From CAYVUI01 sp964454745 (GTDB taxonomy: Bacteria > Planctomycetota > Phycisphaerae > Sedimentisphaerales > Anaerohalosphaeraceae), in assembly GCA_964454745.1 (NCBI GenBank), contig CAYVUI010000122.1, positions 1 through 13,169 of the forward strand: 13,169 nucleotides of DNA, in the 5' to 3' direction. Positions 1 through 6,700 of the stretch are shown in pieces; positions within the stretch are counted from its first letter, which is position 1; every line of letters begins with the position of its first letter. A program made the position numbers and the translations under genes. Below the pieces are notes generated by a model. That model was given only the letters and a program-made list of their open reading frames with translations, did no database searches and was not told the DNA's origin.

Positions 1-507
1 GAAGGAAAAAGGCAGAAGCGAAAAATATCGAATTCTTATAGCGCTGTCATACTAAAAAAGCTTAAGCAAATAAATAAAATCTCCGCATCAGTGCATCCCC
101 CAAATCCATTATTTGGCCGTTTATGGAGTAACCTAAAGGAATACCTTAAAAATAGAAATGCACAAGAGCTTACAATAAGAGAGCATTCTAATTTAGATCG
201 AGCAATAAATACTGAATTAGGTCCCATCTTAGAGAGTATTTCAGAAGAGAAACCTGACAAAATACCTTTTTTGCCAAAAGATATTGCTGTAGGTGATGCT
301 GCAGTATTAATGGCTACGGATGGATACGGTAAAGCAACAATCGAAGGAAATGATGGTAAAAATGAAATCATTATAAAAACATCAGATACAGTAAAAAGTT
401 TTAGATATTTAACTGAGCCGGAGCCTGAAAAGCTTTATAACTTAGCTAACAGTCACTTCAAAAAAATATCAAAGGAAAGGTATATGAAGCATGAGAAAAA
501 GAAATAA
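1..507 (+). CDS. Unrecognised AT-rich protein, 3' end only (possible Rhs-associated toxin or immunity part)
   Basis: The reading frame is open from the first base of the window to the TAA at 505-507, so this is the 3' end of a gene that starts upstream. The only candidate start in the first 100 bases is a GTG at 91 with no ribosome binding site before it, so I treat it as internal. The visible 168 residues are hydrophilic and lysine-rich, with no signal peptide or membrane segment, and end in a run of basic residues (HEKKK). I do not recognise a domain. The DNA is clearly more AT-rich than everything after about 690, which suggests horizontal origin. The next ORF overlaps its end by 17 bases and contains Rhs core sequence. 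By analogy with polymorphic toxin loci this could be a variable toxin C-terminus or an immunity protein, but that is inference from position only. Confidence 0.5.
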   Translation, partial: EGKRQKRKISNSYSAVILKKLKQINKISASVHPPNPLFGRLWSNLKEYLKNRNAQELTIREHSNLDRAINTELGPILESISEEKPDKIPFLPKDIAVGDAAVLMATDGYGKATIEGNDGKNEIIIKTSDTVKSFRYLTEPEPEKLYNLANSHFKKISKERYMKHEKKK

Positions 508-964
508 ATATATAATATATTTAGCACCGATATTACTAGAAATATTTCTTTTTCTCATAGGTATATTGCCTTCATTTTATTTCCCCTTCTTTATTACTCA
601 GGTTGGTAAAGTTCTTTCCGCAGGGGATCGTTATCTTAGTTACATTCTTACATTAGGATTTCCAGTTGGAGTTGACAGCGTTACTATCGTAGATGCCTAC
701 AGCTACGATGGTTATGGCGTGATGCTGCAAAATGGTGATACTTTCCTCGGCGGCGGTACCCAGACTCCGGGCACCACAGCCAAACAGGCTTCAAACCTGC
801 TCTACACTGGCGAACAGTACGATTCCAGCCTGAGCCAGTACTATCTCCGCGCAAGGTACTACAATCCTTCCAACGGTCTCTTTAACCGCACCGACCCCTA
901 TTCCGGTAAGCCCCGGCTTATTATGGAGACTGTGTCACGCCGGGCGATGCCGATGCCGTGCTGA
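491..964 (+). CDS. Chimeric ORF: membrane-like N-terminus joined to the end of an Rhs core domain
   Basis: This is a 157-residue ORF starting at ATG 491, with a purine-rich GGAAAGG at 474-480. It overlaps the preceding stop by 17 bases, as toxin and immunity genes often do. Residues 1-4 are basic. Residues about 8-36 are strongly hydrophobic and look like one or two membrane spans, and 48-61 is a weaker hydrophobic stretch. From about residue 63 the protein becomes typical RHS repeat-associated core: AYSYDGYG at 69-76, LLYTGEQYDSSL at 103-114, YYLRARYYNP at 117-126, and the core-ending RTDPYSG at 133-139. An intact Rhs protein would have over a thousand residues upstream and a toxin after this point. 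Here only the last piece of the core remains and the frame ends 18 residues later. The base composition changes from AT-rich to GC-richer at about 670-695, at the same place as the protein junction. I read it as a recombination product, probably non-functional as Rhs. Confidence 0.7.
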   Translation: MRKRNKYIIYLAPILLEIFLFLIGILPSFYFPFFITQVGKVLSAGDRYLSYILTLGFPVGVDSVTIVDAYSYDGYGVMLQNGDTFLGGGTQTPGTTAKQASNLLYTGEQYDSSLSQYYLRARYYNPSNGLFNRTDPYSGKPRLIMETVSRRAMPMPC

Positions 965-1080
965 TGCGCTGGCGGGTGGAAGGCAATACATATAAAGTCG
1001 TTTTTGGTGACCTTACAGTGGTGGAAATGCCGTATCAGGAGTTGTTGCAAATTGAGCCGTCAGCGGAGCCTGCCCCGTAG
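910..1080 (+). pseudogene. Out-of-frame C-terminal protein remnant after the Rhs core fragment
   Basis: In the frame one base behind the Rhs fragment there is an open stretch after the TAA at 907-909, ending at the TAG at 1078-1080. It encodes about 56 residues, including YYGDCVTPGDADAV, VVFGDLTVVEM and a final AEPAP. It has no convincing start codon or ribosome binding site of its own. It looks like the natural C-terminus of a larger protein that has lost its frame. I associate similar endings (a Tyr/Arg-Val-hydrophobic-Gly-Asp-Leu-Thr pattern) with planctomycete proteins, but cannot name a family. It may be the original end of the Rhs-bearing gene or a fused piece of a neighbour. The terminator at 1121-1151 lies 40 bases downstream, which supports this being an old gene end. 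Confidence 0.45.
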
Positions 1081-1120
1081 GCCTCTGACAGAGAGTAAGA
1101 ACAAGTACGATCTTTTTCGG

Positions 1121-1151
1121 GCCCGGTTTGCCCAAGGCTTCCGGGCTTTTT
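1121..1151 (+). terminator. Rho-independent terminator after the Rhs remnant
   Basis: GCCCGG at 1121-1126 pairs with CCGGGC at 1141-1146. Inside it GCC at 1130-1132 can pair with GGC at 1136-1138. A run of five T follows at 1147-1151. The T run is on the + strand side only, so it terminates the rightward Rhs-region transcript and not the leftward gene at 1215-1589. Confidence 0.8.
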
Positions 1152-1214
1152 GTATATAGCATACCTGTTGGCATTAGGATAGGGGCTTGCAGTAACTCTA
1201 GCTGTTATAAGGGA

Positions 1215-1589
1215 TTACAGTTTTTTGTTTCGGATCATATCAATCACCTCCATAACATCGCCATACAGCGCAGCGCTGCGATAGACATTGTCATATTTTT
1301 CGTCTCGAAACAGAACGACACAGCTTTTCTCCGTAATCCGGCTTGCCGTGTGCGTCTTGCGGGCCTTGACATCAATAACCGGTATCGACTGGTACTTCTT
1401 TTCAATCGTGCCGCTGATATAGTCGGGCAGTCCCCGGTGCGGCTTGATCGATATCGGTCCGGCTCGCCCAATGCGGAAACCGTGGTCAGATGGATCCACT
1501 GTAAAAGCGGTAATCTTCCGCGGCGCAGGGTGGAGAGGGACGACCTCGCCGGCCCCGGGCCTTGTCTTTTGTTGTGTGTACGTGCTCAT
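1215..1589 (-). CDS. Small CheW-like adaptor protein (divergent)
   Basis: This is a 124-residue protein. The start is ATG at 1589-1587 because AAGGAG (1595-1600 on the + strand) sits five bases upstream; a longer reading from 1661 lacks this. Residues 1-23 are a polar, proline-containing extension. The rest resembles a shortened CheW fold: a first strand ITAFTV at 26-31, then LPDYISG at 54-60, corresponding to the CheW 'P-x-x-G-x-I' turn, and IPVIDV at 69-74, matching the CheW 'V-I-P-V-V-D' core strand. A hydrophobic strand CVVLF follows at 90-94, then a final helix or strand region ending MEVIDMI. CheW proteins couple receptors to the kinase CheA, but neither is present here. It lies 153 bases downstream of the REC-GGDEF-HD-GYP gene on the same strand and may be co-transcribed with it. 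The CheW call rests on pattern, so a distinct small fold remains possible. Confidence 0.5.
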   Translation of the reverse strand: MSTYTQQKTRPGAGEVVPLHPAPRKITAFTVDPSDHGFRIGRAGPISIKPHRGLPDYISGTIEKKYQSIPVIDVKARKTHTASRITEKSCVVLFRDEKYDNVYRSAALYGDVMEVIDMIRNKKL

Positions 1590-1697
1590 GTTTTCTCCTT
1601 TCCGGGTATTGTAAAGTAAGAAACAAATTCCCCAGTGCATCTGCGCAGCCGCACGCAGCAAAAATCTTTCACAGGGAAAGTAAAATCCGAAATGTCC

Positions 1698-1728
1698 AAG
1701 CCTCTCTGCTGCCTGGCAGGCAAGGCTT
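1698..1728. repeat. Nested inverted repeat between the two leftward genes
   Basis: AAGCCT at 1698-1703 pairs with AGGCTT at 1723-1728, and TGCC at 1710-1713 with GGCA at 1719-1722 inside it. It lies between the stop of the REC-GGDEF-HD-GYP gene and the CheW-like gene. No T run follows on the - strand, so it is not a clean terminator. It could attenuate transcription or stabilise an mRNA end. Confidence 0.4.
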
Positions 1729-1742
1729 CGTGAAATCCGTTT

Positions 1743-3305
1743 TTATGCCGGGATCGTGTCCCGGGAAGTCTCACAATCGCTGGGCTGTTCAGAGAGTTTG
1801 ACCCACTGCGGATCAAACTGCTTGCCTGCGTAGCGATTCAGTTCTTCAATCGCCTGGCTGTGGGCGATTGCCTTGCGGTAGGGCCGCCCGGCCGTCATCG
1901 TGGCCAGGGCATCGGCAAGGCACAGCAGTTTGGCGCCGTCAAATTCCGCCGGGTAATTCTGCATCTGCTCGTAAGGAAGATGGTGGTATTGAATCGCGTT
2001 TTTCACCCATTTTTCTGCGCCGAGCCCCTCTGCGATTCGTGCTCCAAACCTCGAATGCAGGTTGATGATCGAGAATTCTTCGCGGCTTAGCGGTGTAATT
2101 TTTGCCAGCAGGCTTTCCGGCAGGATGCACTTGCCGATATCGTGCAGCAGTCCCGCCTGGTAGGTCCACCCGAGCTTACGTTCCGAATACCCTTTTCGCC
2201 GGGCCAGGTCCATTGCAATTTCCGTAACCCGTTCGGAGTGAACAGTAAGATGCATCTTCTGGGTCGGTCCGAGCATCGGTTCCATGGTCCGCAGAAAACG
2301 GTTGCGGTTGTCGAGGACATTACCGCGGCTTTGAACCGAAGTGTCAAGCTTCTCCAGGCACGTGACCATCCCATCCGTACAGACCATGTTTCTGCCCAGG
2401 TTTTTTGCCAGGTATAGAGCCTGATCCGCTTGTTCAATCGTCGCCCGGTCCACTTTTTTCGTTTCCAGGCTCATCACCCCGATACTGATCGTTACATTGA
2501 AATCTTCCTCCCCGTGTTCGAATGTTTTCGCCTCGATTTGTTTTCGGAGGTTCTCTGCCCAGATCCACGCCTTTGTCAGTTCGGTCGAGGCCAAAAAGAC
2601 CAAAAATTCCTCTCCTCCCCAGCGGATCGCGGCATCCCCGCCGCTTAGATTCTGGCGAATCGATCGTGATAATGACTTTAACACCCGATCACCGGTATTA
2701 TGTCCGTACGTGTCATTAATGAACTTAAAATGATCCACATCGATCATTAAACAGGAGATAAAACGTCGCCGATCCCGCTGGAAATTGCCTCGCTTGAGCT
2801 GACGCTGGAAATACCTGCGGTTGTACAGTCCGGTCAGGGGGTCCATCTCCGCCATGCGAACCAGTTCCTGCCGCCTCTTTTCCATTCGCTGTTTCTCAAG
2901 TTTCTGGTTATCCCGGTCCCGAAGGGCGTTTTGAATCCGCTCCCACAGAACATCCGGCTGGACGGCCTGTGTTTTGGGCACGAAATCAACGGAACCGTTG
3001 CGAATGTTAGATATCACAATATCCTGTTTTTTACTGCTGGAAATCGAGAGAATCGGGCAGGCTTTCTGGTCTCGACGAAGCTGGCGATCGCTCAAATCAA
3101 GTATTAGCTGGTCCCCGTTCATGTCCGGCAGGTTATGGTCCATGACAATACAGTCAAAATTCTGCTTTTTAAGAGCTTCTTTGCATTCCACACCCGTAGA
3201 GGCAATGACGATCTGAACAAAAGGGCGATTGTCTTCAAGGGCCTGACAAAGCAGTTTTTGGTGTTCCGGGTTGTCTTCGACTAATAATATGTTCACATTT
3301 TCCAT
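1743..3305 (-). CDS. Response regulator with GGDEF and HD-GYP domains (cyclic di-GMP turnover)
   Basis: This is a 520-residue cytoplasmic regulator. Start ATG 3305-3303 is chosen because AGGGGG lies seven bases upstream; an ATG ten codons earlier has no such site. Residues 4-127 are a receiver: acidic pair E10-D11, phosphoacceptor D56 in VMDHNLPD, and K111. A charged helix (about 130-152) leads to a GGDEF diguanylate cyclase domain (about 155-312) with metal-site D189, FKFINDTYGH at 193-202 and the active loop RWGGEEF at 228-234. The product-inhibition RxxD is absent (SGGD at 221-224). Residues about 345-505 are an HD-GYP-type phosphodiesterase domain retaining likely metal ligands H356, H388-D389, H417, H441-H442 and D465, plus ADALATMTAGRPYRKA. 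Its GYP loop is unusual, HHLPYEQMQNYP instead of the usual HHExxDGxGYP. The protein probably makes or breaks down cyclic di-GMP on phosphorylation; which activity dominates cannot be read from sequence. It is divergent from the kinase gene at 3721. Confidence 0.93.
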   Translation of the reverse strand: MENVNILLVEDNPEHQKLLCQALEDNRPFVQIVIASTGVECKEALKKQNFDCIVMDHNLPDMNGDQLILDLSDRQLRRDQKACPILSISSSKKQDIVISNIRNGSVDFVPKTQAVQPDVLWERIQNALRDRDNQKLEKQRMEKRRQELVRMAEMDPLTGLYNRRYFQRQLKRGNFQRDRRRFISCLMIDVDHFKFINDTYGHNTGDRVLKSLSRSIRQNLSGGDAAIRWGGEEFLVFLASTELTKAWIWAENLRKQIEAKTFEHGEEDFNVTISIGVMSLETKKVDRATIEQADQALYLAKNLGRNMVCTDGMVTCLEKLDTSVQSRGNVLDNRNRFLRTMEPMLGPTQKMHLTVHSERVTEIAMDLARRKGYSERKLGWTYQAGLLHDIGKCILPESLLAKITPLSREEFSIINLHSRFGARIAEGLGAEKWVKNAIQYHHLPYEQMQNYPAEFDGAKLLCLADALATMTAGRPYRKAIAHSQAIEELNRYAGKQFDPQWVKLSEQPSDCETSRDTIPA

Positions 3306-3371
3306 GGCTTTACCCCCTGGAAATTTGCATGTCATGTTCTTTTGTTTATTTCGTCATATCTTTGGGGCTAC

Positions 3372-3388
3372 TGAATCAGATGGATTCA
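3372..3388. promoter_or_regulatory. Short inverted repeat upstream of the REC-GGDEF-HD-GYP gene
   Basis: TGAATC at 3372-3377 and GATTCA at 3383-3388 form a perfect 6-5-6 inverted repeat, 67 bases upstream of the leftward start codon. Its size and place fit a dimeric regulator site or a small leader hairpin, but nothing identifies a binding protein. Confidence 0.3.
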
Positions 3389-3520
3389 AAATTTGTTTTT
3401 TTCTTTGTTAGATGCTGAATATAGGTAAAAGTACCGTGTCAATTTTGAGAATGATGTAGAAAAACAGGATAGGGTATATGATTCATTTTAGTTATTGGCT
3501 GATATTGAGCATAGTTACTG

Positions 3521-3548
3521 TTGACTTATCTGGTTTATTCGATAAAAT
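3521..3548 (+). promoter_or_regulatory. Sigma-70-like promoter for the CheB-CheR-kinase gene
   Basis: TTGACT at 3521-3526 (five of six to the -35 consensus) and TAAAAT at 3543-3548 (five of six to the -10 consensus) are separated by 16 bases. Transcription would start near 3555, giving a leader of about 165 bases before ATG 3721. Confidence 0.55.
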
Positions 3549-3612
3549 ATGCAATGTAAGATTGATTTTGGATTTCTATAGTTTCCGATCTTACGCCAAG
3601 AGCGAATTTGGG

Positions 3613-3688
3613 CCAATTTTGCGACAGACAGGTTTCATTCCGCTTGGATACAGGTGAATGTTTGAGTTCATTGCTGACGCAAATTGGG
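3613..3688 (+). promoter_or_regulatory. Long-range stem in the leader of the CheB-CheR-kinase mRNA
   Basis: CCAATTTTGCG at 3613-3623 pairs with CGCAAATTGG at 3679-3688 with a single bulged base. The loop between contains a smaller CATTC/GAATG pairing (about 3637-3660). The right arm ends 24 bases before the ribosome binding site. This could be a structured leader that affects translation. It matches no riboswitch class I recognise. Confidence 0.35.
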
Positions 3689-3720
3689 GGTAGTTTTGAC
3701 ACAAGAGCTTTGAGGTTGAT

Positions 3721-6700
3721 ATGGCAGAGGAAAACCTTCCTGTCGAAGAAACAAAAGTCGACCCGGTACCAGAAAAACATGTACAGGATGTCTCTGACCG
3801 CGATCCTACACACATCGTCGGAATCGGGGCATCAGCAGGGGGGCTTGAGGCCATTGAAACCTTCTTTGATAAGATGCCGGATGACAGCGGGCTGGCTTTT
3901 GTGGTGGTCCAGCATTTAAGTCCGGATTTCAAGAGCCTGATGGATGAATTGCTTCGCCGGCATACGAAAATGGATATCCGCCGGGTCGAAGACGGGATGC
4001 TGGTTGAAGCAAACGTTGTGTACCTGATCCCGCCTAAAAAGGAGATGATTCTTTCAGACGGCAGGCTGCGGCTCGAGGATCGTGACCTCTCACAGGGGTT
4101 CAATCTCCCGATCGATGTCTTTTTCCGTTCCCTCGCCCAGGATGCCGGTGATAAAGCCGTCGGAATTGTTCTTTCCGGGACGGGTAGTGACGGTTCGCGC
4201 GGTATTCTCGATATCCATGAAGCCGGCGGACTGGTGATGGTCCAGCGGGAAGATTCCGCTAAATTTGACGGGATGCCCAGCAGTGCCATTCGAACCGGTA
4301 TCTCCGATTATGTCGTGTCTCCCGATGAAATGCCTGCGGCCCTGCTCAAATTTATCAATCATCCTCTCAGCCGTGAGGTGGAAAATACCTATATGCAGCA
4401 CGCCCAGTCGGCCATCGAGGGCACTTTTGCCAAAATTTTTGACCTGCTGCGCAATGAATTCAAGATCGATTTTAATGAATACAAGAAAACGACCATTTCC
4501 AGGCGCATCGAGCGTCGCATGGCGTTCCATCATTTCAAGAACCTTGAAGATTACGTCGATCACCTTCGAGAGAACCAGGAAGAACTGGAATCTCTTTACA
4601 AGGACCTGCTGATCGGGGTTACCCGCTTTTTCCGTGATCCCGAAGCCTTTGAATACCTCCAGGATCAGGTCATCCCGGAAATCGTCCATAATGCCGACCC
4701 GCACGAGGAAATCCGGGTCTGGATTCCCGGCTGTGCGACAGGGGAAGAAGTCTATTCCGTCGCGATCCTTTTTCATGAATGTGCTCGAAATGCGGGAATC
4801 CATCCCAATTTCAAGATTTTCGCTACGGATATTCACCGAGATCTGCTCGACTTTGCCGCGTATGGTGTCTTTTCCGCGGACATGATGGAGAACGTATCGA
4901 CCCAAAGGCAGGAGAAGTATTTTATCAAGGACGGTGAGAATTTCCAGGTAATCCCCGAACTCCGCAAGGCGGTCGTTTTTGCCGAGCACAACCTGATTAA
5001 AGACCCTCCCTTCACCAAGATTGACCTGATTTCCTGCCGCAACCTGCTGATCTATTTTATGCCTCCGACTCAGAAAAAGGTCATTTCACTGTTCCATTTC
5101 GCACTGAAAACCAAGGGCTTTCTCTTTCTCGGACCCAGTGAGAGCATCGGCGAACTTGAGATGGAATTCGATACACTCAGCCACCGCTGGAAAATTTTCC
5201 GCAAACGAAGGAACATCCGTCTGCCCCTGGCCATGCGATTCGCTTCCAGCCGGCTTACCGCAGGCGGAGTCGTGGCCCAGAGCCAGGGGCCTTCCATGAG
5301 TTATACTCCCGGCTACAGCACCGATATTCGCCTGAGCCGGGCGTACGATAAACTGCTCGAAAAGTATATCCCCCCCAGCGTCCTGATCGATGAACGCCGG
5401 GAGATCGTGCACATGTTCGGGGATGTAAATCATTATTTCCGCCATCCGCCGGGACGAATGAAACTCGACATTCTCAGCATGGTCCAGGGTGACCTGCGGA
5501 TTGCCCTCTCCACGGCGATCAACCGTGCACGCAAAAACAATGAATCGGTCATCTACAGCAATATCCGCTATCATCGTGATGAGGGCCAGCCGCCCGAAAT
5601 GATCCGCCTGACTGTATCGCCCATCGTGGAAAAAAGTGTCGAATCCAGCTACTTGCTGGTCTGTATTGAAACGGTGCAGATTCCTTCCGAAAAAGAGGGC
5701 GAAGACAGCAGCGGCTTTGATGCCAGTGAAGAGTCCATGCAGCGGATCGGCGACCTTGAGCAGGAGCTCCAGTTCACCAAGGAAAACCTCCAGGCGACCG
5801 TCGAAGAACTGGAAACCAGTAATGAAGAGCTTCAGGCCAGCAACGAAGAACTCATGGCCAGCAACGAAGAACTCCAGAGCACCAATGAGGAACTCCACTC
5901 GGTAAACGAAGAACTGTATACCGTAAACGGTGAATACGAACGAAAGATCAAAGAGCTGACCGAGCTGACCAATGATATGGACAACCTGCTGCGAAGCACG
6001 GAGATTGGTACGGTTTTCCTCGATACCGACCTGCGCATTCGAAAGTTTACCCCTGCGATCGGGCAGTCCTTTAACCTGCTCGAACAGGATGTCGGCAGGC
6101 CCATTGATCACATCTCCTACAATTTTGTGGGCAATCCCGACATGATGGAAGACCTCAAAGCTGTGCTCAAAGATCAAAAAGTGCTCGAACGGGAAGTCCA
6201 GAATCAACAGGGCAGATGGTTCCTCAAGAGGATTCTGCCGTATTTTAACGAATTCAAGGAAGTGGCCGGTTTGGTGATGACCTTTGTGGATATTTCCCAG
6301 GTCAAGCAGGCTGAAAAATCGCTCGCGCAAAGTGAGGCACGGTTCCGTTCGCTCGTCGAAAACAATCCCGCGGTCATGTACGAGGCGGTCATGGAGCATT
6401 CCAATGGCTCGTGCAGTTATAAACCGCTTTATATCAGTCCGCATGTGACAAAAATACTTGGCTTTGAGCCGGATGAATTTATTACCGGCAGCAAAAAATG
6501 GATAGATGTCATTCATCCCGAAGATAAGGAAATCTTCCAGGCGGCAATTGCTTCGCTTGCGCCCTCCAGCAGCCACCTGAAAGTCGAATACAGGGTGATC
6601 GGGGAAAAAGGCGAGAACATCTGGGTTCACGATGAAGCGGATATTACGGGTGAGGTTCAAAATCGTGCCTGCCATATCCAGGGGGTAATGACCAATATCA

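Larger units (their letters stand above)
3306..3720. other. Divergent intergenic region between the two large signalling genes
   Basis: This is 415 AT-rich bases with no gene I can support. It holds the ribosome binding site of the leftward gene (3313-3318), a short inverted repeat (3372-3388), a T-rich tract (about 3391-3408), a rightward promoter (3521-3548), a long-range stem in the rightward leader (3613-3688) and the GAGG ribosome binding site at 3712-3715. I found no convincing leftward promoter. A TTGACA on the - strand (3442-3437) has no -10 element at usual spacing. Confidence 0.6.

Noticed and set aside
91..93. GTG as the true start of the first gene
   Set aside because: No ribosome binding site precedes it and the frame is open to base 1, so the gene most likely begins before the window.
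1128..1619. A 163-codon open frame on the + strand opposite the CheW-like gene
   Set aside because: It starts inside the terminator hairpin, has no ribosome binding site and no recognisable domain. The opposite strand has a good start and CheW-like pattern.
3696..3701. Perfect TTGACA as a -35 element for the kinase gene
   Set aside because: The matching -10 would fall on or inside the start codon region and no TATAAT-like sequence is there.
5809..5931. 21-base periodic repeat as a CRISPR-like or mobile repeat
   Set aside because: The repeats are in frame, have no spacers, and encode a coiled coil; they are explained by protein structure.
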